Source: Thermoclostridium stercorarium subsp. stercorarium DSM 8532 (GTDB taxonomy: Bacteria; Bacillota; Clostridia; DSM-8532). From it: a stretch of 64,000 bases of DNA. The number at the start of each line of letters is the position of its first letter. Position 1 is the first letter of the stretch. The position numbers and the translations under genes are program-made. The stretch covers positions 2,516,627-2,580,626 of the forward strand of contig NC_020134.1 in NCBI RefSeq assembly GCF_000331995.1, given 5' to 3'. Below, one piece after another: positions 18,153-27,759 of the stretch. Below the pieces are notes generated by a model. It was not told where the DNA came from and did not search any database. It was given only the letters and a program-made list of their open reading frames with translations.

Positions 18153-18872
18153 ATGAATTTGGGCAAAAAAACAACCAGAAGAGGATTTGATCCCAACGAC
18201 TTCAGATGGTTTTCAGACGAAGCCGTTGAAAAACTTAAAAAAGCCCAGGATGAAATTCAGTGGCTTCTTGACAGAGGCTACAAATTTGATACGGTGCTGC
18301 CTTTTGTATCCAATCATTACCTTTTTTCGGCAAGACAAAGGCTTGCCCTTCAGAGATCTGTTTCCAGCTCGGTTAAATTTGAAAAAAGGAAAAAATCAAT
18401 GCTCCCACTTGAAACCGCAAAAGACGGCTGCATTTATATTGATGGATTTAATTTGATTATAACGCTAGAAGTTGCGCTTTCCGGAAGTCCGGTGATTCTG
18501 GGAAGGGACGGAGTTATGAGGGATCTTGCCGGTCTTCACGGAACATACAGGATAATAGACAAGACCGATACGGCACTGAAACTGATTGGAAAAAGTCTGA
18601 ATGCCCTTTCGGTACAGGCAGCGATTTTTTATCTTGATGCCCCTGTTTCAAACTCCGGACGTCTTGGGAGAAAAATAATTGAATGTTCTTATGACTGGAA
18701 TATTCCTGTCGATGTTGAACTTGTACCGAATGCCGATACGGTGCTTTCGAAAATGAACAGGGTTGTCACGTCTGACGCTATAATCCTGGATTCCTGCACG
18801 GGATGGTTTAACCTGGCAAGGGAAATAATAGAGAATTATATAAGTAATACATGGATTGTAGACCTGACTTAA
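18153..18872 (+). CDS. DUF434/DUF5616 family protein
   Basis: The 239-aa protein begins with an N-terminal helical DUF434-type segment (LKKAQDEIQWLLDRGYKFD, ALQRSVSS) and continues with a DUF5616-like domain containing IYIDGFNLIITLEVALSG, LDAPVSNSGRLGRKI and SDAIILDS. The conserved aspartates at IDGFN, LDAP and DAIILDS recall a PIN-like nuclease fold. I infer that possibility from the pattern only; no activity is established that I know of. An alternative TTG start two codons in is better spaced from AGGAG than the ATG used here. It stands alone between groES and a small unknown gene. Confidence 0.8.
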   Translation: MNLGKKTTRRGFDPNDFRWFSDEAVEKLKKAQDEIQWLLDRGYKFDTVLPFVSNHYLFSARQRLALQRSVSSSVKFEKRKKSMLPLETAKDGCIYIDGFNLIITLEVALSGSPVILGRDGVMRDLAGLHGTYRIIDKTDTALKLIGKSLNALSVQAAIFYLDAPVSNSGRLGRKIIECSYDWNIPVDVELVPNADTVLSKMNRVVTSDAIILDSCTGWFNLAREIIENYISNTWIVDLT

Positions 18873-19158
18873 AATATGCCGTCGGTTACGGGCTTTCTGG
18901 TCGGTGCAACGCTATTATTAAAATATAAAAGTGCAAACTGCGTTTTGTCGCGCAAATTCAGTTTTGTTTCTCAAAATAAAGCTGTGGAAGTATTATTTTA
19001 ACTTATTTCTCTTCTTTGTCTTTCCAAAAAAAGACCGTCCTTTTGGAATTTGCATTTAGACTTTGTTCATTATCCGCCGGCATGCATTTAATAAAATTTT
19101 TTGTTAATTCCTTTAAGTTACGGGGGATATTTTACCTTAGAACAACACTTTGGAAATG
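18873..19158. other. Gene-free stretch
   Basis: I see no supported gene or regulatory element here apart from AT-rich sequence leading to the hairpin at 19159. Confidence 0.5.
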
Positions 19159-19205
19159 CCATTCGTTATATATATGGTTTTATCAAAAACGTTAAAAACG
19201 AATGG
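19159..19205 (+). promoter_or_regulatory. Inverted repeat touching the ribosome binding site of the small gene at 19216
   Basis: CCATTCGTT at 19159-19167 pairs perfectly with AACGAATGG at 19197-19205 (9 bp). The final GG of the 3' arm is the start of the GGAGGGA ribosome binding site, so folding would partly occlude it. It may be translational control or chance. Confidence 0.45.
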
Positions 19206-19215
19206 AGGGAACATA

Positions 19216-19518
19216 ATGCAAAAAGTTAACTTTGTTACTTCTTTCGAAAAATCTTTGAATCACGGTTTCAACCCCGGGTCATTATGCAAAACTAAAAATT
19301 CAAATTACAGATTTGGGTTTACGGCTTTAACAGATATCATAAAGAAATACATTTTTAAGATAAAAAAATTTCATGCCTCAACCCTGCATGAACTTAAACA
19401 ATACTGTAATTCAGAACATTTACCCGAATTCCTTGAAATGGTTGAAACTATGGAAAGGACTCAAAAGTACAGTAACGGAGAAATTATATACAACAGCTGT
19501 AAACGGTATATAGTTTGA
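19216..19518 (+). CDS. Small hypothetical protein, 100 aa
   Basis: I chose the ATG at 19216, behind GGAGGGA at 7-nt spacing, rather than the longer open frame from 19150. The protein is basic and partly helical, with KYIFKIKKFHASTLHELKQY in the middle and LPEFLEMVETMERTQKY near the end. No signal peptide, membrane segment or known domain is visible. Codon use is AT-rich compared with neighbours. It is followed by a hairpin over its stop codon and is convergent with the phosphatase-superfamily gene. Function unknown. Confidence 0.55.
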   Translation: MQKVNFVTSFEKSLNHGFNPGSLCKTKNSNYRFGFTALTDIIKKYIFKIKKFHASTLHELKQYCNSEHLPEFLEMVETMERTQKYSNGEIIYNSCKRYIV

Positions 19519-19528
19519 CCGTTTTATA
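19501..19528 (+). terminator. Terminator-like hairpin over the stop of the 100-aa gene
   Basis: AAACGGT pairs with ACCGTTT (7 bp, 10-nt loop), then TTATAG. The stem includes the TGA stop codon. Confidence 0.4.
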
Positions 19529-19547
19529 GAAGTTTTTATATTTAAAA

Positions 19548-20693
19548 TTACTCCAGAACTATAAGCGGGACAAGCATTTCTTTCTCGGTCAGGCCCGCAT
19601 GATGGCCTTTGAAAACATATGGTTCCCGGGAAGTAAGTGTTCTGTAACGCAAAAGCTTACCGGTCACGGCGCAGGCCAGGTAATTTCCTATAAAATCGTC
19701 AACCTTTTTGTGCGGTTTCCCCTTGCCAAGAAGGCCGCTGCTCAGCACCACTTCCCTTGGAATAAGAATAAAATCATCGCTGAAATATTTTTTGAATCTT
19801 TCCTCAAAAACCTTTTCCATCCCGGGTTTTACAAAAAGCGATGCAGCCCTTGGCTCTATCGAAGGCGGCATAACCAGGCATTCGTCTATTTCCGGAATTT
19901 CGTTCAAGTATATTTCCCCGTTTATATCAATCTGCCCGTGATCGGCACTAATAATGACCACTGTATCGTTTAGCTCTTTATGCATTTTCAAAACCAGTTC
20001 GTCAAGTTTTTGCATATAAAGTTTTACATCATCGGTATAGCAACCCTTTTCATGCATTGTGGAATCGGGCTCGAGCCAGTATGACATAATAAATTTTCTT
20101 CCCTCTTTGTTGCACAGCTCCAAAATGCTGTCAAAAAGACTCTCCTCCGAACTTATTCTTACTTCAATGTTCGGTCCGTCAGCCATGGTGATTTTTTCAG
20201 GTATTACCGTATACGATTTAACAGAACCGTTTGCCTCATCTATCAGCTGAAATATACTTTTATACGGCATTAATGTATAAGCGGCATGCAGACTATAGTT
20301 ATTCGTTTTTGAAAAACTGTCCTGATTTGTAAAAGTGTCGATGCACCCGTTAAATTCCTTGAAATACAGCGACCACCCCAGCCATCCATGCTCATTGGGA
20401 GACAAGCCTGAATAGTAAGCGGTCATTGCGGCAGTGGTGGTGCTTGGGAATACCGACGTTACCCGGCGTTTAATGTTACTTCTTAGAAAACTTTCAGGCC
20501 TGAGATTTTTCTCAAGGACATCCGCGCCCATTCCGTCGAAAATCATCAGCACAATATTCTTATAGTTTTTAAGCAGAATATTGTCGAGTAAATCAATTGT
20601 GGAATATCCGGTGTCTATCCCGTAATGTTTAAGTATTGAAGAAACAATATTTAATATACAGTTATCATAATCAGGCCTTATTATTTTGCTCAT
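19548..20693 (-). CDS. Alkaline phosphatase superfamily (type I phosphodiesterase-like) enzyme
   Basis: The 381-aa protein shows the metal and nucleophile pattern of the type I phosphodiesterase/nucleotide pyrophosphatase family: VLMIFDGMGADVL (first metal aspartate), the threonine cluster SVFPSTTTAAMTAYYSGL with the likely nucleophile, SYWLEPDSTMHEKG, VIISADHGQIDI (DHG) and GHHAGLT near the C terminus. It would hydrolyse a phosphodiester or phosphomonoester; substrate unknown. No signal peptide is seen, so it is probably cytoplasmic. It follows the sugar ABC permease gene on the same strand with a 137-bp gap, so membership of that operon is possible but not certain. Confidence 0.88.
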   Translation of the reverse strand: MSKIIRPDYDNCILNIVSSILKHYGIDTGYSTIDLLDNILLKNYKNIVLMIFDGMGADVLEKNLRPESFLRSNIKRRVTSVFPSTTTAAMTAYYSGLSPNEHGWLGWSLYFKEFNGCIDTFTNQDSFSKTNNYSLHAAYTLMPYKSIFQLIDEANGSVKSYTVIPEKITMADGPNIEVRISSEESLFDSILELCNKEGRKFIMSYWLEPDSTMHEKGCYTDDVKLYMQKLDELVLKMHKELNDTVVIISADHGQIDINGEIYLNEIPEIDECLVMPPSIEPRAASLFVKPGMEKVFEERFKKYFSDDFILIPREVVLSSGLLGKGKPHKKVDDFIGNYLACAVTGKLLRYRTLTSREPYVFKGHHAGLTEKEMLVPLIVLE

Positions 20694-20830
20694 TTTTCCG
20701 CTCCCGATTACTTATCCCCGATATATCTATATGTGTTATTTATGGATAATACACCGGAAAATTCAAAAATTCAAGCGCTTTTATTTAATTTTCGTCATGT
20801 TGTTAAATGCCACAGGACTGACTAAAATTT

Positions 20831-21682
20831 CTAACCCTTTATTGCTCCGCCTATTGTCAGGGCTTTTTCCACCTGCTTGCTAAACAGACAGTAAATAATT
20901 ATTGTCGGCAAACTTGCCATTACCATTGTTGCTCCCATTGCACCCCAGTCGGTGGTAAACTGGCCCTGGAAAAACAATATTCCCAACGGCAGTGTTTTCA
21001 AATGCTCTTTTACAATTAACACGTTGGCAAGTATAAACTCGTTCCAGGCATTTAAAAAGATATAAATAACAAGCGTGGCGGTAGCCGGTTTCACAAGGGG
21101 TACAATGATTCGGAAAAAGCATGTATAAACACTTGCTCCGTCGATACATGCAGCTTCTTCAAATTCCGGGGGCAAAGTAACCAAAAAACTATAATACACG
21201 AGGGTGGCAAAGGCAAGGTTAATGCCTGTATAGGGCAAAACCAGGCCAAATCTGCTGGAACCCAAATTCAAGCCGTTAATAATCCGTGCCACGGGTATTA
21301 ATATGGCCTGAACAGGAACAAACATTCCAACCGAAACAAGTATTCTTACAAATTCCCTTCCTCGCCATTTCATCCGGGATACCGCATAGGAGAAAGGCAA
21401 CGCCAAAAGGATGGTAAGAAACACCGTCGCAAAAGATACAAAAACACTGTTACCGAAGTAAACCGGTACGCTGTATTCCGACCAGGCCCTTACATAGTTT
21501 TCAAAGCGAAATACCCGCGGAAAGCCGAACGGATTAGTCACAAAAATTTCGTTATTGTCTTTGAATGAATAGAATATCAGCCAAATAATGGGATACAATG
21601 ACACAACCGCATAAATCCAGCAGAAAGCGTTAAATATTATCCTTGACGTTACATTTTTTTTTGCATTACCCCATCCAATCAT
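20831..21682 (-). CDS. Carbohydrate ABC transporter permease (MalG type)
   Basis: A six-helix binding-protein-dependent permease. The inner-membrane signature loop is EEAACIDGASVYTCFFRIIVPL, the EAA motif that docks the ATPase. I chose the ATG at 21682 over the GTG at 21688 because AAAGGG then has 8-nt spacing. Its partner permease and solute-binding lipoprotein lie directly upstream on the same strand. The operon has no ATPase, which in Firmicutes is normally supplied by a shared MsmX-type protein. The sugar cannot be told from the sequence. Confidence 0.93.
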   Translation of the reverse strand: MIGWGNAKKNVTSRIIFNAFCWIYAVVSLYPIIWLIFYSFKDNNEIFVTNPFGFPRVFRFENYVRAWSEYSVPVYFGNSVFVSFATVFLTILLALPFSYAVSRMKWRGREFVRILVSVGMFVPVQAILIPVARIINGLNLGSSRFGLVLPYTGINLAFATLVYYSFLVTLPPEFEEAACIDGASVYTCFFRIIVPLVKPATATLVIYIFLNAWNEFILANVLIVKEHLKTLPLGILFFQGQFTTDWGAMGATMVMASLPTIIIYCLFSKQVEKALTIGGAIKG

Positions 21683-21758
21683 TTGCACTACCCTTTCGCA
21701 GCAAATTTATGAAAAATTGGAACCGGCACCTGCCCCATCAGCATATACTGCAAATTTT

Positions 21759-22673
21759 TCAACCGGCCTTAAAATTCAAATTCTTCCTGGGTTTATAAAA
21801 ATCTTCACTCTGGCGTACCAACCTGTTGATGATTATAATAACAAGAAGGCATTCCAAAACCATAATACTTGCAGCCGCCATTCCATATCCATACCGGTAT
21901 TCCCTGAAAGCCGCCTTGTACATGATATATGTCAAAGTGTAAGTAGCATTCCCCGGTCCGCCTTTGGTCATGATAAACATTTCGGAAAATGCTTTTATTC
22001 CGCCTGTAAGTGACACAATAAGGCTCAGTTTGTAGGTTTCGGCAAGAAGAGGAAGAGTGACGTGCCAGTATGTTTTCCATTGTGAAGCGCCATCTATTTT
22101 TGCGGCTTCGTAATAATAATCCGGAATGGATTTCATTCCTGCCATAATAAGCGCAAACTGATAACCCATCCACTGCCATGCGTTTACAAAGGCAACCGCA
22201 TAGATTGCCTTCGAAGTCTCTGAAAGCCACTTCTGTCGATATCTCAGCCCAAGGGCTTTAAAAAGATTGTTCAAAAGGCCGTAATCGGCGTTATATATGG
22301 AAAGCCACAGCTGACACACAACGGTAACAGAAAGAACCACCGGTAAAAAATATGCGACACGCAGAAAATTTTTGCCTGCTATTTTCATGTTTGTCAGGGC
22401 AAAGGCAAAAAAGCTGCCGAGTACAAGCTGAAATACCGTAATGACTGATGAAAAAATCAAAGCGTTTTTGTTCGCAATATAAAAAACCGTGTCCCGGAAA
22501 AGCATTGTGTAATTTTTAAAACCAATGAAATTACCGCTTCCAATCCCATTCCATTCATAGAAGCTTTTCACGAAAACCTGGATTATCGGGTATAGGATCA
22601 TTATAATAAAAAGCGTAAGTGCCGGTAAAATAAACAGTATTATTGCAACAGGATTACTGTAGAATTTTCTCAA
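21759..22673 (-). CDS. Carbohydrate ABC transporter permease (MalF type)
   Basis: The 304-aa protein begins MRKFYSNPVAIILFILPALT and has six predicted membrane helices. The EAA loop YEAAKIDGASQWKTYWHVTLP couples it to the ATPase, and FIMTKGGPGNATYTLTYIMY is the MalF-type segment before the last helices. It forms the channel with the permease encoded 76 bp downstream. The solute-binding protein gene precedes it across a spacer with a strong hairpin, which could lower permease expression relative to the binding protein. Confidence 0.94.
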   Translation of the reverse strand: MRKFYSNPVAIILFILPALTLFIIMILYPIIQVFVKSFYEWNGIGSGNFIGFKNYTMLFRDTVFYIANKNALIFSSVITVFQLVLGSFFAFALTNMKIAGKNFLRVAYFLPVVLSVTVVCQLWLSIYNADYGLLNNLFKALGLRYRQKWLSETSKAIYAVAFVNAWQWMGYQFALIMAGMKSIPDYYYEAAKIDGASQWKTYWHVTLPLLAETYKLSLIVSLTGGIKAFSEMFIMTKGGPGNATYTLTYIMYKAAFREYRYGYGMAAASIMVLECLLVIIIINRLVRQSEDFYKPRKNLNFKAG

Positions 22674-22756
22674 ATGAATGCACCTTCCGAATTTTATAGT
22701 AATTTATAGTAAGGTTTTAATGAAAGGACAGTCATCCATAGAACGGGGATTCTTTG

Positions 22757-22788
22757 CCGGGTGATCGGCGGCATCGCCTTTCACCCGG
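22757..22788 (-). terminator. Intercistronic hairpin between binding protein and permease genes
   Basis: CCGGGTGA pairs with TCACCCGG (8 bp, GC-rich) with further internal pairing. There is no T-tract. In sugar ABC operons such structures commonly stabilise the upstream lipoprotein message or attenuate read-through. Confidence 0.6.
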
Positions 22789-22820
22789 TTTCGAAGAGCC
22801 CCCTTTGCTTAATCCAAATT

Positions 22821-24131
22821 CTAATTCAGGGAATTGTCAACTTCCCGGATAAAATCATCCACACTGTAATCGGAAATAAGTAAAAATTTGGTCTGATCTT
22901 CAATGGTTGTTTTAAACAGGGAATTGGTAAGATGCCAGTCAAATTTTGTAACACTGGTTATATTAGGTATGTGATCCAAAAGCTTTTTTGTCATCGGAGC
23001 GTAGTCGGTTTCAGGTTCAACATCCACCTTTAGGGCAACGAACGGCATTCCACGTAATTTCACTTTTGCTTCACAGTATTTCTCTGAAATAAACGCCGCA
23101 ACTTCCGCCGCCAGTTGTGCATGTTTGGATGAAGGGTTTACCGCATAGCCTGATGCTGCCCCGCCACCTGACCATACAGTTTTTCCGGCCTCGTAGGATT
23201 CTTCGTCATAAGAAGGATAAAACATCCAGTCAACGTTGTCCCCCAAAGCTTTCGTTGCATCGGGAATGTACCACTGTCCGTTCAGGAACATGGCTGCTTT
23301 GCCTGACAGAAACAGTTCGGATGCCTGATCGTAATTCGTAACATTTACGCTGTCTGAGAACAGTCCGGCCTTAACCAACTGCTGCATTGTCTTTGCGGCA
23401 TTTACATATGCCTCATTTGACGCCTTTGCTTCCCCGTTGTCAAGTTTTGCAATTCCACCGGCATCCCATCTGGTTGCAAGGCAGTCATAAAACGCAACCG
23501 TAATCCACCCTTCCGCTCCAAAAAGCGCCATGGGGATTATGTCATTTTCCCTGAAAACTTTTATAGCTTCCAGCAAATCGTCAAAAGTCTTTGGTACTTT
23601 CACCTTGTACTGTTCAAACAATGCCTTGTTGTAATACCACAGAACATATTCGTTGCCTGCATACGGAAATGCATAAATATTACCGTCTTCGTTATAAAGA
23701 ATGTTTTTTGCACTTTCATAAACCTTGTCAATAAAACCTGTTTTTTCAGCCACCTCGTTCAGGATCATGATATTTCCCGACTTTTTAAAATTCTCAATCT
23801 GTGCAAGTCCAACCTGATAAATATCGGGGAGGTTGCCTGTGGCAGCCAGAGTCATCAGTTTCTGTCCGTCATCCTGCGCCTGAGGTTCAAGTTCCAGTTT
23901 TACATTCGGATATGCCTTTTTCAGTTCTTCCACGGCGTAATCATACGGTACCTTGGTGTCATCATCAAAATACTGGGCATAAATTCGAAGTGTAATTTTT
24001 TCTTCCGCATTGTTGTTTTTTTCTGTCGCATTTCCTCCTGTGGATGATTCATTGCCTGAATTTGTCGTACACCCTGCAAGCATTGAGACAGCAATTACAA
24101 TGACGAGTAAGATTGCCAATTTCTTATTCAT
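22821..24131 (-). CDS. Sugar ABC transporter substrate-binding lipoprotein
   Basis: The 436-aa precursor has a lipoprotein signal (LLVIVIAVSMLAGC, with cysteine 21 as the lipidation site) and a Ser/Asn/Gly-rich tether. It then has an extracellular solute-binding protein family 1 fold with FPYAGNEYVLWYYNKALFEQ and FLSGKAAMFLNGQWYI, typical of oligosaccharide binders. It would deliver a sugar to the two permeases encoded downstream. The neighbouring YesM/YesN pair probably senses the same or a related carbohydrate and controls this gene. Confidence 0.94.
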   Translation of the reverse strand: MNKKLAILLVIVIAVSMLAGCTTNSGNESSTGGNATEKNNNAEEKITLRIYAQYFDDDTKVPYDYAVEELKKAYPNVKLELEPQAQDDGQKLMTLAATGNLPDIYQVGLAQIENFKKSGNIMILNEVAEKTGFIDKVYESAKNILYNEDGNIYAFPYAGNEYVLWYYNKALFEQYKVKVPKTFDDLLEAIKVFRENDIIPMALFGAEGWITVAFYDCLATRWDAGGIAKLDNGEAKASNEAYVNAAKTMQQLVKAGLFSDSVNVTNYDQASELFLSGKAAMFLNGQWYIPDATKALGDNVDWMFYPSYDEESYEAGKTVWSGGGAASGYAVNPSSKHAQLAAEVAAFISEKYCEAKVKLRGMPFVALKVDVEPETDYAPMTKKLLDHIPNITSVTKFDWHLTNSLFKTTIEDQTKFLLISDYSVDDFIREVDNSLN

Positions 24132-24247
24132 ACTCTACCTCCTCCAGACAATTTTGGGAAGATTCCTTTCTTCCAAACCCCCCAAGGTCTAGTTTAGAGG
24201 CATTCTGTATTGTAAACAACGGAAATTTCAAAATTGTTTGGTAATAT

Positions 24248-25801
24248 TCAAAATTTATTTTTCGTTGCGCTGGGTAAATAACCAAAAAATTTCTTGTAGC
24301 ATTTGGTGAAATAACTTACATCATTATACCCGACGCTGCATGAAATGCTTGAAAGTTTCTGCCGCCCCTCCATAATCAGTTCCCGCGCTTTTTTCATTCG
24401 CACTGCGGTTATATAGCTGCTCATCGTCATATTATATGCTGACTTAAACATTCTCCTGAGATATGTCTGATTTACATGGAGTTTTTTTGAAATATCCGCC
24501 ACCGTAAGATCCGGCTCATGGAAATGACTGTCTATGTACAATTTTGCCTTTTCGGCAATTACGGCTTCCGCACTGTCGGTGTTTTCTTTTTTGAATTCCA
24601 CAGTCTTTTTGTAACAGTCGTATATAAATTCCCGTTTTTTCGTGTATGGCATGTTACCCGTCAGCATTGTGTAGGGATAAAAGTCTTTTCCGAAAATGTC
24701 ATCTATATTCCTTCCGTTTTTTACTATGTATGAAAAAAGCAGACTTAACAGACTCATATATATCATCGGGGCAAATTTGGGATTTTCGTATTCCCTGATT
24801 CTGTCCAGTTCAGCGGAAATTAACCTTTCAATCCTCTCATAGTCCAGTGCGTCAAGACTATAATATATATCATCGATAATTTTCCATGAATAAAATTCCT
24901 GATTGGCATTCAGTCTCATTTTTCTATAATCAAATATCCCGGATTTTCGCAGATTGTATGAAACACTGAGCGCCTGTATTGTCTGGTAATAGGCGTCCTT
25001 TATTTGCGAAATTCGGTAACAGTAATCACTGATACCGACGGAAATGTTAAACCCCAGGTGCTTTCTGGCAAGATCAATCAAATCTTTAAATTCGTACGCG
25101 GCATAATTTTCCATGTCTTTTTTGTCGAGGAAGTTTAGTATTGTCACTATATTGCCCTCATAGTCATAAAAGATTTCAAACACGCCGTTAATTTTTATCA
25201 TGTTATGAAGCAGCTCATATAAAATATGTCTCCATTTGACAATATTGTCCGGGTTTACCTTATTCTCGTGCAGTTCTGTTTTCACGGTAGCGACCAAAAA
25301 GTATTCCGACGGGAATATGCCGGACTCATACTGGCTGCCGGGATTGTTTGAATAAATGAGTTTCCTTAAGAAATCCTCCTTTTGTTTTATTTGTATTTCC
25401 TCTTTTTCATTCTGTTCCTCAAGGTGTCTGTTAACGTTATCCTGAAGTTTCAGCAGGGAAATTATAAGCTCTTCCTTTTCAAAAGGCTTGACTATGAAAT
25501 CACATACTCCCAGCTTCACTGCCTTTCTTGCGTATTCAAATTCACTGTTGCCGGTTATAAGTATAATTGACAAATCCGGATTTTCAGCCAGCAGCATTTC
25601 CGACAGCTGAAGTCCGTCATAATACGGCATTACAATATCGGCCAGCACAATATCGGGAAGGTATTTTTCATAAAGTTCCAGCGCCTCTTTTCCGTCTTTT
25701 GCTTCACAGCATATTTCAAATCCGTATGCATTCCAGTCTATGAAATTTCTGAGATATTCCCGGAAAACAGGCATGTCATCCACAATCATTATCTTCATCA
25801 T
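24248..25801 (-). CDS. YesN-type response regulator with AraC-family output domain
   Basis: The 517-aa protein has an N-terminal receiver domain (MKIMIVDDMPVFREYL, phosphoacceptor aspartate in DIVLADIVMPYYDG near residue 56, and lysine in FIVKPFEKEEL). A long central region of about 250 residues follows, and then a C-terminal AraC-type double helix-turn-helix with LHVNQTYLRRMFKSAYNMTM and SCSVGYNDVSYFTKCYKKFF. This is the standard YesN architecture for carbohydrate uptake control. It overlaps the 3' end of the kinase gene by about 26 bp, indicating translational coupling, and lies upstream of the ABC genes. Confidence 0.95.
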   Translation of the reverse strand: MMKIMIVDDMPVFREYLRNFIDWNAYGFEICCEAKDGKEALELYEKYLPDIVLADIVMPYYDGLQLSEMLLAENPDLSIILITGNSEFEYARKAVKLGVCDFIVKPFEKEELIISLLKLQDNVNRHLEEQNEKEEIQIKQKEDFLRKLIYSNNPGSQYESGIFPSEYFLVATVKTELHENKVNPDNIVKWRHILYELLHNMIKINGVFEIFYDYEGNIVTILNFLDKKDMENYAAYEFKDLIDLARKHLGFNISVGISDYCYRISQIKDAYYQTIQALSVSYNLRKSGIFDYRKMRLNANQEFYSWKIIDDIYYSLDALDYERIERLISAELDRIREYENPKFAPMIYMSLLSLLFSYIVKNGRNIDDIFGKDFYPYTMLTGNMPYTKKREFIYDCYKKTVEFKKENTDSAEAVIAEKAKLYIDSHFHEPDLTVADISKKLHVNQTYLRRMFKSAYNMTMSSYITAVRMKKARELIMEGRQKLSSISCSVGYNDVSYFTKCYKKFFGYLPSATKNKF

Positions 25802-27548
25802 TTCCCTGTTTCAAAACTCCCTCCTGTTCTTTTGGAAGCCTGATGTCCACCTTTGTTCCCAATCCTTCGGTGCTGTTTACTGAAATTCCATATTTATCGC
25901 CAAACATAAGCTTTATTCTGTGGTTTACACTGTATACGCCAAAATGGCCTTCAACATTATTTAACAATATGGATTCCAATGTCTCTTTCTTCATTCCTAC
26001 GCCGTTATCCTCAACTGAAAGGATAACATAATCTTCTTCCATTCTTCCGGTAATTGTTATATTTCCAGTCCTGTCCAGATACTTTATTCCATGATATATT
26101 GCATTTTCAACCAGAGGCTGAAGGGTAAGCTTTGGTATCAGCATATTTTCAATTTCCGCGTCGACGTCGATTTCATAAGTGAACAAATCACCGTACCTGA
26201 TTTTCTGTAATTCCAGATAATCCTCAACAATTCTTATCTCCTGTCCGACTGTAATTATTTCCTTCCTGTCTGACAATGAATTTCGGTAATAATCGGCCAG
26301 CTTGCTGGTTGCCCTTCTTGCTTCACCGTTTTTATTCATTTCTATCAGTTTTATTATGATATCAAGGGTGTTATATAAAAAATGGGGTTTTACCTGCTGG
26401 TGCAGCAAAGAAAGTTCGTATTCCCGTTTTTTCCGGGCTTCGTAGTCCACCTTTTTAAGTAACTCTTCCACCTTTTCGGTCATATAATTAAAGCTCTTTC
26501 CCAACTGACCGATTTCATCCCCTGTTTTAAAATTGAACCTGATTTTCATATTCCCTTTTGCAATTTCTTCCGCGCCTTTTTTGAGTTTCATAAGCGGCTC
26601 GGTTATTCTGGAGGTAAGATAACCTGAAAGCGCAATTTCCAATAAAGTTGCCACCGTTGCGACCACAATAACAAGATAAAATATTCTCTTTGCATCCACA
26701 TTGAATTTATCCAGATCGGTTATAGCTATCAGCGTCCATTGGTAATCTTCAATCCTGTAACGCGATATGAAATATTTCCTGCCTTTATGCCTTTGTATTA
26801 CGTTTCGTGCGGATTTATCAATCAAATCCAAAGCATCCCGCTCGTTGAGGGTTTCAGAACAAATCCCGTAACTTATAACCCGGTTATTATCATCCAGAAG
26901 AAAGTAGCTAATCAGCTGATTTTCCAAATTCCGTTCTATGGAACCGATACTAACATTAATAATCAAATATCCCAAAGGTTCGCCCGAATTTATCCGTATA
27001 ACCTTTTTACCAAGTGTAAGCACCGGCCGGTCTGCATCCCGGACCATATACTCGCGTTTCTCATAAGGAAACCATATTGATTTGCCCGTAGTAGCTTCCA
27101 ATTTACGCAAAATAGGGCTGTCCCTGAATCTCTCAATGTTTTTCAGCATGGAATAGTCTGAAACATAAAAGTTGCCATCCACACTGTAAAAAGCCACCGA
27201 ATCAATTTCATCAAAGATAATCTTGGAGACATACAATTCATTGGATATAGCTTTCTGGTAATTTAACACGTTTTGTTGCGACATCTGGCTCAGTTGTTCT
27301 TCAAAAGCTTTATTAATATTAACGGTTAAATAATTCGAGCAGTTTTCAGCATCCCGTAAAACCCGCGTAATGCGTGATGCAATTATTTTGCTTGAATCCT
27401 CCACACTTTTTTCGGTTCTTTTATTAACCGAATCGTCATAAACATCTGTTAAAAGAACTGCAAAGGCAATTACCGGTACTATGGCAACAATAATATTAAT
27501 CAGAATAAGCTTTTTCTTAATGGATAACTGATTTTTGAACCGGAACAT
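25776..27548 (-). CDS. YesM-type sensor histidine kinase
   Basis: The 590-aa membrane kinase has an N-terminal helix (LILINIIVAIVPVIAFAVLL), an extracellular dCache-like sensor of about 240 residues, a second helix near residue 290 and a HAMP segment (SRITEPLMKLKKGAEEIAKG). The kinase core follows, with the phosphoacceptor histidine in LLHQQVKPHFLYNTLDII, LQPLVENAIYHGI (N box) and VEDNGVGMKKE (G box). It belongs to the HisKA_7/YesM group, which pairs with AraC-type regulators. The partner is encoded immediately downstream with overlap. Confidence 0.95.
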   Translation of the reverse strand: MFRFKNQLSIKKKLILINIIVAIVPVIAFAVLLTDVYDDSVNKRTEKSVEDSSKIIASRITRVLRDAENCSNYLTVNINKAFEEQLSQMSQQNVLNYQKAISNELYVSKIIFDEIDSVAFYSVDGNFYVSDYSMLKNIERFRDSPILRKLEATTGKSIWFPYEKREYMVRDADRPVLTLGKKVIRINSGEPLGYLIINVSIGSIERNLENQLISYFLLDDNNRVISYGICSETLNERDALDLIDKSARNVIQRHKGRKYFISRYRIEDYQWTLIAITDLDKFNVDAKRIFYLVIVVATVATLLEIALSGYLTSRITEPLMKLKKGAEEIAKGNMKIRFNFKTGDEIGQLGKSFNYMTEKVEELLKKVDYEARKKREYELSLLHQQVKPHFLYNTLDIIIKLIEMNKNGEARRATSKLADYYRNSLSDRKEIITVGQEIRIVEDYLELQKIRYGDLFTYEIDVDAEIENMLIPKLTLQPLVENAIYHGIKYLDRTGNITITGRMEEDYVILSVEDNGVGMKKETLESILLNNVEGHFGVYSVNHRIKLMFGDKYGISVNSTEGLGTKVDIRLPKEQEGVLKQGNDEDNDCG

Positions 27549-27759
27549 AGAGAACCCTGTCCTTCAAAATGCGGAATTTTTCTGTCTGTCCCCCTTTTTG
27601 CCGTTTCTGTTAAGGAATTTTTTCTCTCACATGTTTGCGGCAACCGACAGCACCTGACTGTTCCTCCTGCCGTTGCTTAAAACTCATATGCCTGTTTAAA
27701 ACATGGCGAAAAGGTTTCACAGTTATCCGTTTACTATATCGAAATAATATGGATTGCCG

